Positions 9,860 to 19,110 of a stretch of DNA of 59,699 nt are shown here, piece after piece. The notes under the pieces were generated by a model that did no database searches, had not been told where the DNA came from, and worked only from the letters and a program-made list of their open reading frames with translations. How positions within the stretch are numbered: position 1 is the first letter of the stretch; each line of letters begins with the position of its first letter. This DNA is from Flavobacterium sp. (lineage in GTDB: Bacteria; Bacteroidota; Bacteroidia; Flavobacteriales; Flavobacteriaceae), in NCBI GenBank assembly GCA_008501705.1, contig QQUG01000018.1, forward strand, positions 1 to 59,699, in the 5' to 3' direction. The position numbers and the translations under genes are program-made.

Positions 9860-11746
9860 ATGATTAAGAGCTTGCTTTATTTATTCATCTTTCTTTGTTC
9901 AATTCGAAGTATTGCTCAGGACATCAATAAAAGTTACATTGACAGTATGTTGGTATCGGTCTCCCGCATTGATAAAGAGCAAGTGAGAACTGGAGTGGAG
10001 GCAATACAACTAAAGCTATCATCACTCCCACGAGATGAAGCCAACCCCCTTTATAAATACCTGATAGAAAAGTCCAATAATCCTTTTATTAAAATGATGG
10101 TACTTGGAGATCTTGGGGAATTTCTGATAGCCAATGATGTGCCGGATGAAGCTATAGACTACCTTAACAAAGGCCTAGATCTTAGTAAAAAACACGGCGA
10201 AACAGAAGACCGCTTCAGGTTTCATGTGAGTCTTGCTAATGCTTATATATTTCAGAACCGGGCCGAGGAAGCTCTTTCCCATCTCAATATCGCCGAGTCC
10301 ATGGCGGCAGAATTGAAACGTACAGATGCCATTGCCAGCGTAAATTATTCTAAAGGAATGATGTACGAATCTATTGAAGATTTCGAACAAGCCTCAACCT
10401 ATTATCTTAAAGCCTGGGATACCTTGAACCTGGTTGAAGATCATCCCGAAAGAGGGTTTTATCTTTTTGTTTTGGTAGATTATTTTAAACGCATTGGAAA
10501 CATTAAAGAACAAACTAGATTTACCGAACTCCTCACGAATTACTACAGCAAACGACAACCGGAGATACCATTTACGCATTTACCTTCAGCCCATATTTTC
10601 GATACTTCGGCTACTGCCGAAAATATAAAAAGATACAAGGATGTAATACGAGTGAGTGATAGTATGGGTGCCATAAACTCTATGATGTACAGTTCTTTAT
10701 TTCTTTCTAATATTTATCTGAAAGAAGGAGAACCTAAGGCTGCAATAGAGGTGCTCGAACCTCTTATTCGAATATTGGACAGCACCGATCGCAGACAGCA
10801 AAAAATGGTTCTCTATGAAAAATTGTCCGTCGCATATGAAGCCGGCGAAGATTTTAAAAATGCTTTGAAATTTAAAAATATGGTTTCTGAACTCAGGGAT
10901 ACATTAGTTTCAGAAAGAACAAAAAAAAACATAGCTGAACTGGAAGTAAAATACGATCTGCAAACCAAGGAACGCGAGTTAGAACAACAGTCTGCTTCAA
11001 AAAAACTATTGTACTGGATCTTGGGATCTGTTTTTGTGGTTCTTGTGATATTAAGTGTATTCTTTTTGAAGAATAGAAAGAAAAACCAAAAGCTGGCGCA
11101 GCAGAAAAAGCTTTTGGAAGCTACTGTAGATGAAAAAAATGTATTGTTAAAAGAAACCCACCATAGGGTAAAGAATAGTTTTCAGATCGTGTCATCCCTT
11201 CTTTATTTACAGTCGGAGAATATGCAGGACTCCGAAGCGCAACAGGCGATCAAAGAAGCTCAGAACAGAGTTAGGTCCATGGTGTTAATACACCAGAAAT
11301 TATACAACAAAGATCAATTGGTAGGGATAGATACACAGGAATACTTTCATGACCTTACCAGGGAAATTTTCGATAGCCATCAGGAAAATGGAAAAACTGT
11401 AAACTATGTGTTGCAGGTAGAATCTATGATGCTGGATATAGAATCCATAACACCCATTGGCCTAATTCTAAATGAGTTAATTACCAATGTACTAAAACAC
11501 GCTTATGATGTGGAAGATAAGGATCGAAAGATGGAAATTTCTTTTCAAAAAGAAGGTGACAGGCTTATTCTAAAAGTAAGCGACAACGGCAAAGGAATGC
11601 CTGAGCAAGTTCAAGAAAATTCCTTCGGAATAAAACTTATGAAAGCACTCGCAAAAAAACTAAAAGCCACCTTACAATTTAAGAAAGCTCCAGAGAATGG
11701 AACCATAGCAATACTTGAAGTAAGTAGGTTTAATTTATTAACATAA
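9860..11746 (+). CDS. TPR-containing sensor histidine kinase, HisKA_2 type
   Basis: Signal peptide, TPR-like N-terminus, one TM, KETHHRVKNSFQIVSSLLYLQS H-box, and HATPase motifs (NELITNVLKHAY, DNGKGMP). Confidence 0.9.
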   Translation: MIKSLLYLFIFLCSIRSIAQDINKSYIDSMLVSVSRIDKEQVRTGVEAIQLKLSSLPRDEANPLYKYLIEKSNNPFIKMMVLGDLGEFLIANDVPDEAIDYLNKGLDLSKKHGETEDRFRFHVSLANAYIFQNRAEEALSHLNIAESMAAELKRTDAIASVNYSKGMMYESIEDFEQASTYYLKAWDTLNLVEDHPERGFYLFVLVDYFKRIGNIKEQTRFTELLTNYYSKRQPEIPFTHLPSAHIFDTSATAENIKRYKDVIRVSDSMGAINSMMYSSLFLSNIYLKEGEPKAAIEVLEPLIRILDSTDRRQQKMVLYEKLSVAYEAGEDFKNALKFKNMVSELRDTLVSERTKKNIAELEVKYDLQTKERELEQQSASKKLLYWILGSVFVVLVILSVFFLKNRKKNQKLAQQKKLLEATVDEKNVLLKETHHRVKNSFQIVSSLLYLQSENMQDSEAQQAIKEAQNRVRSMVLIHQKLYNKDQLVGIDTQEYFHDLTREIFDSHQENGKTVNYVLQVESMMLDIESITPIGLILNELITNVLKHAYDVEDKDRKMEISFQKEGDRLILKVSDNGKGMPEQVQENSFGIKLMKALAKKLKATLQFKKAPENGTIAILEVSRFNLLT

Positions 11747-11834
11747 ATCTGATTCCCTAAAAAATTGTGATCTTTCACTAAATTTATTGCCGGTACCGGT
11801 AAAATTTAAAATAGATTCGAAACTTAATCATTAG

Positions 11835-12524
11835 ATGTATTCCTTGCGTATATTAATTGTTGAAGATGAACCTCTCATAGCGGTTACTATTGAAACCGCT
11901 TTAAAAAAGCAGGGTTTTATTGTTATAGGAGATGCCGAAAATTTCGAAGAAGCTATACACCTAATTCAGGAACAAAAGCCGGATCTGGTGTTACTGGATA
12001 TTAAACTGGCCGGTGAGAAAGATGGAGTCGATCTCGCAATAGATCTCGATGCGCGCAATATCCCGTATCTCTTTCTCACCTCCCAAACCGACCCTCATAC
12101 TATCGATCGGGTAAAACAGACCCGTCCCCTGGGTTTTATAGCAAAACCATTCACCGAGGCTGGATTGCGCTCTAACATTGAACTCGCCTGGCATAAATTG
12201 TCTACAACAAAGGATGATTATTTATTATTTAAATCGGATGGAGAAACATACAAGCTGAACCAGAACGAAATTCTTTACCTGAAGGCTTTCGACAATTATT
12301 GCTATGTTGTAACAAAGGATCACAAATACCTGGTCCCTAAAACACTGAAACACACTTCTCAGGGGCTTAATCCCACCCACTTTGTTAAACCTCATCGTTC
12401 TTATACTATAAACCTGCGGAAGGTTAGCAAAATGACTTCAGACTCGTTGCTCATAGAAGATACATTAATTCCTTTGAGTAGTGCCAACAGGGAGTCTATC
12501 AAGGAAAAATTACACACTGCCTGA
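11835..12524 (+). CDS. LytTR-family response regulator
   Basis: REC domain (VEDEPLIA...VLLDIKL...AKPF) followed by LytTR domain (NEILYLKAFDNYCYV...FVKPHRSYTINLRKV). Confidence 0.93.
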   Translation: MYSLRILIVEDEPLIAVTIETALKKQGFIVIGDAENFEEAIHLIQEQKPDLVLLDIKLAGEKDGVDLAIDLDARNIPYLFLTSQTDPHTIDRVKQTRPLGFIAKPFTEAGLRSNIELAWHKLSTTKDDYLLFKSDGETYKLNQNEILYLKAFDNYCYVVTKDHKYLVPKTLKHTSQGLNPTHFVKPHRSYTINLRKVSKMTSDSLLIEDTLIPLSSANRESIKEKLHTA

Positions 12525-12532
12525 TTTCATTC

Positions 12533-12563
12533 ACTAAAAATAATGGGGTGTTGACTAAAAATA
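12533..12563 (+). promoter_or_regulatory. Putative LytTR binding site (10-bp direct repeat, 21-bp spacing)
   Basis: ACTAAAAATA at 12533-12542 and again at 12554-12563. Confidence 0.45.
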
Positions 12564-12665
12564 TCCGGGGCACCTCTTCTTCCCGTTCTATATTTATTCC
12601 AAAGTATAAACTTTTTTAGCCCCTTTCTTAGTAACCTTCAGCTAGGTCCACAAAATATGTTAATT

Positions 12666-14810
12666 ATGAAGCGATTATTACTGGTAGTAGCCGTTGGTCT
12701 TGTTGGCTATATAAGTCAGGCACAAGTAGGAATTGGAAATACCGACCCAAAATCCAGCCTGGATATTTCGGCAAGTGATGTCACCTCACCTTCCAATACA
12801 GATGGGATACTGATTCCCCGAATAAACGATTTTCCCGTTACTGATCCGGGGGCGGATCAGGACGGGATGCTCGTTTTTGTAACAGGGGCAGGAAGTCCTG
12901 CTAAAGGGTTTTACTACTGGGACCAGGGAACAACCAGTTGGGTTGTAATAAGTGGCGCTAGTAGTGACGCCGATTGGTATATCACCGGAACAACCAATTC
13001 TTCTACCACTATAACAGACGACATCGTTACGCAAGGCAGTGTGACAGTAGGAACGGATTTAAGCGGGTTCCCGAATTCGAAATTTTTTGTAAAAAGTGAT
13101 GTAACAAGCGATATTTACCCAATCCGAATTAGTCCTGAAGGAACCCCTGCAAGCTCGGCTTCAATCTACAACTTATATAATACGGATACCGCGCTAACAC
13201 CCTCGGGCGCTTTTAACTATTATGCACTTTACAATAATTTCACCAGTACACATACCGGGAGCACATCCGGACTTTACAATAATTTCAGCGCTAGTGGTGG
13301 TGCAGAATTTGGCGTATATAATCTGTTTAATAGTATTTCCGGGACCTATGGAATGCGAAATGAATTTACAGGCACCACATCAAACAGCGCGAGTTTTTTT
13401 GGCATAGAAAACAGGTTGCTAAGTTCTTCGACTTACTCCGGCACTGTATATGGAATTTCCAACACACTACAAGCAGAAGGTAATGGTGCGCGTTACGGAC
13501 TATTTAATTCGATCTCGGGAAGCGGGACTGGAGATAAATATGGAATGTATACCAACATCGCCTCAGCCTCTGGCGGACAACATTTTGGCATCTATTCGGA
13601 TGTTCAAAGCGCTACGGGGTTTGCCGGCTTCTTTGTAGGTCGCACTTCCTTCGGAACAGACCCCGTCTCCGGGAGATACCTAATGCCCACAGCGGATGGG
13701 ACGTTCGGGCAGGTAATGACAACCAATGGGACCGGACAATTAACTTTTACGAATCCAACAACAGATACAAAAAACACACTTGATGGTGCTTATGATGAGG
13801 GAGGAGCAGGAGCTGGAAGAACCATTATTGCTGATAATGGTCCTGTTGTAATAAATGGTACCGATGGATTTTGGGTAACCGGAACACATGGTACTGGAAT
13901 TGCGTTTTCCGTGACAGCAGATCTTTCTACCAGCTTCTTCAACCCTGGTACTTCCGTGACACGATCCGGGTTTGCTTCCGGAAGTACGTGGTCTTTATCA
14001 AATCAAGGTATATATTCTGTAGCTATGGGTTACTCCCCTTTAGCTTCAGGAATAGCCTCTACAGGTTTTGGATATCTTACTGAAGCCTCGGGAGACCGTT
14101 CAACCGCCATGGGCAATGGAACGGTGGCTCCTTCGTTCGCTGAAATTGCTCTGGGAAACTTTAATACCACTTACGTGCCAAATTCAACGGGGACCTATAA
14201 TAGTGCGGATAGACTTTTTTCGATTGGAAATGGCATAAATGCATCAAACCGAAGTAATGCCTTGAGTATTTATAAGGACGGAACGATAAACATAAATGAT
14301 GCCTATAATTTGCCACTTACAGATGGCACTTCAGGACAGGTGATGGCCACAAATGGATCTGGGCAATTATCTTTCATTAATCCTGGAACCGATCTCAGTA
14401 GCTTTGCCCTGGCAAAAATGCGTATGTCTGCAAATCAGACATTGCCCGTTAGCAGCTACACCAAACTAAATTTCGATAGCACCGTTTTCGATACCGGGTC
14501 TAATTTTAATTCTGCTTCGGATCGTTTTATTGCTTCTGAATCCGGTTATTACCGTATAGACGCCAGCATGACTCACCTTGGGAGTATTACAACTTCCGGG
14601 CTATTCGCTATAGCTATTTATGTAAATGGAGTTGGAGTTAAATACACCAGATACGACCATCACGGATCCGGGTCTGTTCATCGATCTGTTAGTTCAATAG
14701 AACAACTATCAGCCGGGGATTATGTTGAAGTATACGCCTTTGGAAATTCGTCCTTAACTGTCACTTTTTCAACAGACTATACCACCTTTGAAGTTGAGCG
14801 AATTAGATGA
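12666..14810 (+). CDS. Large secreted 'AQVGIGNTDP' protein: G-x-Y-N repeat region, YadA-head-like repeats, C-terminal C1q/TNF-like domain
   Basis: Signal peptide; repeats such as SGLYNNFSASGGAEFGVYNLFNSISGTYGM; VAMGYSPLASGIASTGFGYLTEASGDRSTAMGNGTVAPS; C-terminal ESGYYRIDASM...FAIAIYVNGV...LSAGDYVEVYAFGNSSLTV. The ORF also has an ATG at 12657. Confidence 0.8.
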   Translation: MKRLLLVVAVGLVGYISQAQVGIGNTDPKSSLDISASDVTSPSNTDGILIPRINDFPVTDPGADQDGMLVFVTGAGSPAKGFYYWDQGTTSWVVISGASSDADWYITGTTNSSTTITDDIVTQGSVTVGTDLSGFPNSKFFVKSDVTSDIYPIRISPEGTPASSASIYNLYNTDTALTPSGAFNYYALYNNFTSTHTGSTSGLYNNFSASGGAEFGVYNLFNSISGTYGMRNEFTGTTSNSASFFGIENRLLSSSTYSGTVYGISNTLQAEGNGARYGLFNSISGSGTGDKYGMYTNIASASGGQHFGIYSDVQSATGFAGFFVGRTSFGTDPVSGRYLMPTADGTFGQVMTTNGTGQLTFTNPTTDTKNTLDGAYDEGGAGAGRTIIADNGPVVINGTDGFWVTGTHGTGIAFSVTADLSTSFFNPGTSVTRSGFASGSTWSLSNQGIYSVAMGYSPLASGIASTGFGYLTEASGDRSTAMGNGTVAPSFAEIALGNFNTTYVPNSTGTYNSADRLFSIGNGINASNRSNALSIYKDGTININDAYNLPLTDGTSGQVMATNGSGQLSFINPGTDLSSFALAKMRMSANQTLPVSSYTKLNFDSTVFDTGSNFNSASDRFIASESGYYRIDASMTHLGSITTSGLFAIAIYVNGVGVKYTRYDHHGSGSVHRSVSSIEQLSAGDYVEVYAFGNSSLTVTFSTDYTTFEVERIR

Positions 14811-14863
14811 CCAACGTATCGTTTTATTGATTAAATTAGATTATCTAACTAAAACAACCAGTC

Positions 14864-15463
14864 ATGAAAACCAAAATTTTTTTAGCAGTCTCCGCATCGC
14901 TGCTCCTAATGATGCCTTCCTGTAAAGAAAAACAGGAAGATTATTCCGAAAAATCTGAAGCGGAAGAAATGGCTCTTTCTAAGGAGGAAAGTATAAAAAG
15001 AGGAGAGTATCTGGTAACGGTAATTGGCTGCGACCATTGCCATTCACCAAAGAAAATGACCGATAAGGGGCCTGTCCCCGATATGGATCGATGGATGATG
15101 GGCTATCCGGCTAATGATTCCGTGCCGGAAGTGCCAGAAAATGCGGTTGGACCGGGCAGATGGGTACTCCTAAACAACGACCTTACAGTAGCCGTAGGCC
15201 CTTGGGGAACTAGTTTTGGTGCCAACCTTACCCCGGATGATACTGGAATCGGGTCGTGGTCATTCGATCAGTTTAAAAAGGCAATGACCGAAGGGAAATT
15301 TAAAGGCATGGAAAACAGCCGACCTCTAATGCCTCCCATGCCCTGGCAGTCTTTCGCTCATTTATCTGATGAGGATCTAAATGCTATTTATGATTATTTA
15401 ATGTCCATACCACCTATAGAAAATGTGGTGCCTAGTTACCGCCCTCCTTCCGGTGCCCAGTAA
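14864..15463 (+). CDS. c-type cytochrome lipoprotein (mono-haem)
   Basis: Single CxxCH (GCDHCHSPKK); lipobox LMMPSC; cytochrome c-like C-terminus (HLSDEDLNAIYDYLMSIPP). Confidence 0.88.
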   Translation: MKTKIFLAVSASLLLMMPSCKEKQEDYSEKSEAEEMALSKEESIKRGEYLVTVIGCDHCHSPKKMTDKGPVPDMDRWMMGYPANDSVPEVPENAVGPGRWVLLNNDLTVAVGPWGTSFGANLTPDDTGIGSWSFDQFKKAMTEGKFKGMENSRPLMPPMPWQSFAHLSDEDLNAIYDYLMSIPPIENVVPSYRPPSGAQ

Positions 15464-15483
15464 CAATCTAAACCAAAAAAACT

Positions 15484-15513
15484 ACTCCTCCTTTTATTGA
15501 CTAAAGGAGGAGT
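15484..15513. terminator. Bidirectional rho-independent terminator
   Basis: ACTCCTCCTTT...AAAGGAGGAGT between the convergent cytochrome and cphA genes, with T-rich flank on both strands. Confidence 0.8.
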
Positions 15514-15521
15514 TCTTTATT

Positions 15522-18158
15522 CTATTGTGCGAAGATCTTTTCACCCGTTACTTCCTGATGTTTAAATTTCTTTACCAGTTCCAACGCATCCGGTACAACG
15601 TCACTACAACATATTATCAATGAGTTTTTCTTGGCGTTATTAACAGCATGTGTAATAGCTTCTTTTTCTGAAGGAATTATGGTTGTTTTCTTATTCGGAT
15701 CTTTTTTCTTTATCCCGTCGTTCAACAAATTGATCAATTCCTCTTCGGTACGGCCTCTTAGTCGTTTATCCTGCCTGATAATGATCTCATCGAACATATC
15801 TGCCGCAATGCTTCCTATCTCGTTAGTATCTTCATCGCGACGGTCACCAACTCCGGCAATGATCCCCACCTTTACTGTCGCCTCCATCTTATCGGTGAGT
15901 TGTTTTAACGCCAGCATTCCCGCTGGGTTGTGCGCATAGTCCAGTAGTATTTTAAAATTCTGAAACTCGAACAGGTTTAATCGGCCGGGAGTTTGCGCTG
16001 CCGATGGAATAAAGGTTTCCAGTGCAGCCTTCATATCCTCGATACTAATGCCCCTAACATTCGCAGCAATAACCGCGGCCAGCACATTTTGTATCATAAA
16101 CATTGCCTTTCCACCAAACGTAAGCGGAATGTTCTCCGCCTTCATAATTCTCATCTTCCAGGTACCACGACACAGGGTCACATATCCATTCTCGTACACG
16201 GCGGTAATTCCTCCTATTCGCTGCAACGCCTGTATGCGCGGATTGTTCTCGTCCAGAGAGAATAACGCAAGATTACAATTGATCCCTCGTCTCATTTCGT
16301 ATACCAGATCATCTTCTGCATTTAGAATTGCATAACCATCGGGTAAAACTGTTTCCGGGATAACGCCTTTTACTTTTGCCAGCTGTTCTATAGTGTGTAT
16401 TCCTTTTAGCCCTAAATGATCTGCTGCCACATTGGTTACCACAGCAACATCACAGTTGTTAAACCCTAATCCGGCCCGTAACAGTCCGCCACGCGCACAT
16501 TCCAGAACTGCAAAATTAACGGTAGGATCTTTTAGGACAAATTCGGTACTGGCCGGTCCGGTACAATCGCCGGACATGAGTAATCTGTTCTGTATATAAA
16601 CACCATCACTGGTAGTATAACCTACCCTGTAGCCACTCATTTTAGCCATATGCGCGATAAGTCGGCTAGTCGTGGTTTTACCATTGGTACCTGTAATAGC
16701 CACAATGGGAATCCTCCCGGTTTCACCTTTAGTAGGGAACAATTTATCTACAACCGGTGCCGCGACATTTCGTGGTAAACCGGTAGTGGGAGCCAGATGC
16801 ATTCTAAAGCCGGGGCCGGCATTAACCTCCAGTACAGCTCCGCCTGTTTCAGACAGGGGTTTGCTAATATCACTGGTCATAACATCGATTCCACAAATAT
16901 CCAAGTCGATGATCTTCGAAATACGCTCCGCCATGGCAACATTTGCAGGGTGGACTATGTCCGTTACATCCTCTGCTGTTCCCCCGGTACTAAGGTTGGC
17001 TGTGTCCTTCAATATTAATCGTTCTCCATCCGGTAGCACCGAATCTTCAGTATAGCCGGCATCCTTGATAATTGTACGCGTAAGATCGTTAATGGTGATC
17101 ATTGTTAGCACATTCTCATGCCCATAACCTCTCCTGGGGTCTTCATTTACTTTATCTACCAGTTCACGTACCGTAGATTTTCCATCTCCAATAACATGGG
17201 CAGGTGTTCTTTTGGCTGCTGCAACCAAAACATGATTGATCACCAGCAAACGATAATCTTCTCCGGTTATAAATTTCTCAACGATGACACGTCGCGAAAC
17301 TTCCTTGGCAGCATGAAAAGCTACCACTGCATCATTATAATTTTGAACATCTACCGTTATGCCTCTTCCGTGATTACCATCTATTGGTTTTATAACCAAC
17401 GGGTAACCCACATAGTTGCAGGCATCTTTTAAACTGCTTTCACGGCTAATTATATCACCTCTTGGCACCTCCACTTCGGCCTGCTCCAATAGGTATTTTG
17501 TATCTTCCTTATCACAGGCCAGTTCCACACCAATGCTACTGGTTTCGGATGTTACGGTAGCCTGAATTCTTTTCTGATTGGCTCCATATCCAAGTTGGCA
17601 AAGCGAATATTTGTTCAGCCTTATCCATGGGATTCCTCTGCTTGCCGCTTCTTCAACAATAGAACCCGTACTCGGTCCCAATCGCGAAGCTTCCCTTAAT
17701 TCCCGCATCTCCTGGATATCTGGCTCGAGGTCGTAATCTTCTCCACTGATCAAGGCTTCACAAATGCGAACCGCAGCTTTGGCGGCAAAACGCCCCACAT
17801 TCTCTTCGATATACGAAAAGACCACATTATAAACGCCTTTTTCGCCATAGCCCCTGGTACGGCCGAAGCCTGTATCCATTCCCGCAAGGGTTTGTATCTC
17901 AAGGGCAATATGTTCTATTATATGTCCCATCCAGGTTCCATCTTCAACGCGCTGAAAGAAGCCCCCGGGAGTTCCCACAGAACAACGATGTTCGTACATA
18001 GTGGGAAACATAGCTTCCAGGCGTTCACTAAATCCATCGATCTTATTGGACGGCATCTCCTCCATTTCTTCCAGATCAAGGACCATTACAATTAATTTAT
18101 GTCTTCTAACCGACCAGTAGTTCGGTCCTCTCATAGCATTTATTTCACGTATTTTCAT
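15522..18158 (-). CDS. cphA: Cyanophycin synthetase
   Basis: Full-length 878 aa: ATP-grasp region (YPLVIKPIDGNHGRGITVDV) and Mur-ligase-like region (IVAITGTNGKTTTSRLIAHM), with the CphA-type N-terminal domain. Confidence 0.95.
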   Translation of the reverse strand: MKIREINAMRGPNYWSVRRHKLIVMVLDLEEMEEMPSNKIDGFSERLEAMFPTMYEHRCSVGTPGGFFQRVEDGTWMGHIIEHIALEIQTLAGMDTGFGRTRGYGEKGVYNVVFSYIEENVGRFAAKAAVRICEALISGEDYDLEPDIQEMRELREASRLGPSTGSIVEEAASRGIPWIRLNKYSLCQLGYGANQKRIQATVTSETSSIGVELACDKEDTKYLLEQAEVEVPRGDIISRESSLKDACNYVGYPLVIKPIDGNHGRGITVDVQNYNDAVVAFHAAKEVSRRVIVEKFITGEDYRLLVINHVLVAAAKRTPAHVIGDGKSTVRELVDKVNEDPRRGYGHENVLTMITINDLTRTIIKDAGYTEDSVLPDGERLILKDTANLSTGGTAEDVTDIVHPANVAMAERISKIIDLDICGIDVMTSDISKPLSETGGAVLEVNAGPGFRMHLAPTTGLPRNVAAPVVDKLFPTKGETGRIPIVAITGTNGKTTTSRLIAHMAKMSGYRVGYTTSDGVYIQNRLLMSGDCTGPASTEFVLKDPTVNFAVLECARGGLLRAGLGFNNCDVAVVTNVAADHLGLKGIHTIEQLAKVKGVIPETVLPDGYAILNAEDDLVYEMRRGINCNLALFSLDENNPRIQALQRIGGITAVYENGYVTLCRGTWKMRIMKAENIPLTFGGKAMFMIQNVLAAVIAANVRGISIEDMKAALETFIPSAAQTPGRLNLFEFQNFKILLDYAHNPAGMLALKQLTDKMEATVKVGIIAGVGDRRDEDTNEIGSIAADMFDEIIIRQDKRLRGRTEEELINLLNDGIKKKDPNKKTTIIPSEKEAITHAVNNAKKNSLIICCSDVVPDALELVKKFKHQEVTGEKIFAQ

Positions 18159-18226
18159 GTGGATTGGCTGTTATTTATTTAATAGGAAAGAAGATAAATA
18201 TATAATTTTTATTACAACAAAACCCG

Positions 18227-18234
18227 TATTTTTG
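18227..18234 (+). promoter_or_regulatory. Putative -7 box of cphB
   Basis: TATTTTTG matches TAnnTTTG, 18 nt before the cphB ATG. Confidence 0.5.
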
Positions 18235-18252
18235 CCGCAATAAATTGAATGT

Positions 18253-19110
18253 ATGAAGGCTAAAGGAATATTGATACCTATTGGAGGAAATGAAGATAAG
18301 GGTATTGAAACATCAGATTTTCACAAACTCGAATATATAGAGGAAGGAATACTTGCCAGGGTTGTAAAAGAGAGTGGTGGCAGGAGCTCTAATATCGTAG
18401 TAATTCCAACAGCTTCCAGCTATCCGGTGGAGGTTGGTGAGAATTATCTTAAAGCCTTCCGGAAACTGGGCTGCGAAAAGGTTTCCGTCCTCGATATTAG
18501 AAAACAGAAGGAGGCTGAAGATCAACATAATCTCGAGCTCATACGCAATGCAGACTGCGTCATGTTCTCCGGCGGGGATCAGTCTAAGATCATCAAGATC
18601 ATTGGTGGTACCACCATGCACGATCTACTCCTGGACAAATACATCAATCAGCCTTTTGTAATTGCGGGCACCAGTGCAGGAGCTATGTGTATGGCCGAAG
18701 AAATGATCGCCGGGGGCAGTAGTACAGAAGCTTTTTTTAAAGGTGCTGTAATTATGCGTAAAGGGATGGGGTTTGTTCCTAATCTTATAATCGATTCACA
18801 TTTTATACGTCGTGGCAGATTTGGCAGATTGGCCGAGGCTGTTGCCAAATACCCCAGCCTAATAGGGGTTGGTCTGGCTGAAGACACAGGCCTGGTGATC
18901 AAAAATCGCAATACCTTCGAAGTAATCGGGTCCGGGATGGTGATCCTCTTCGACCCTAAGAAATTAAAACACAATAATGAGAAGATCCTGGAAACCGGAA
19001 CACCTATGTCTCTTATCAACCTAAAAACCCACGTGCTGGCCAATGGAGATCGTTTCAACCTGAATAAAAAGAAGGTGAAGGTTCTTCCGATGGAAGCCCC
19101 GTTCGTCTAA
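18253..19110 (+). CDS. cphB: Cyanophycinase
   Basis: S51-like serine nucleophile motif GTSAGAMCMAEEMI; IIDSHFIRRGRFGRLAEAV; divergent from cphA. Confidence 0.95.
   Translation: MKAKGILIPIGGNEDKGIETSDFHKLEYIEEGILARVVKESGGRSSNIVVIPTASSYPVEVGENYLKAFRKLGCEKVSVLDIRKQKEAEDQHNLELIRNADCVMFSGGDQSKIIKIIGGTTMHDLLLDKYINQPFVIAGTSAGAMCMAEEMIAGGSSTEAFFKGAVIMRKGMGFVPNLIIDSHFIRRGRFGRLAEAVAKYPSLIGVGLAEDTGLVIKNRNTFEVIGSGMVILFDPKKLKHNNEKILETGTPMSLINLKTHVLANGDRFNLNKKKVKVLPMEAPFV

Noticed and set aside
16672-17055. 127-aa plus-strand ORF inside cphA, and similar ORFs inside polA, sucA, sucB and DUF5916-like genes
   Set aside because: Shadow ORFs opposite well-supported coding sequence with no independent evidence.
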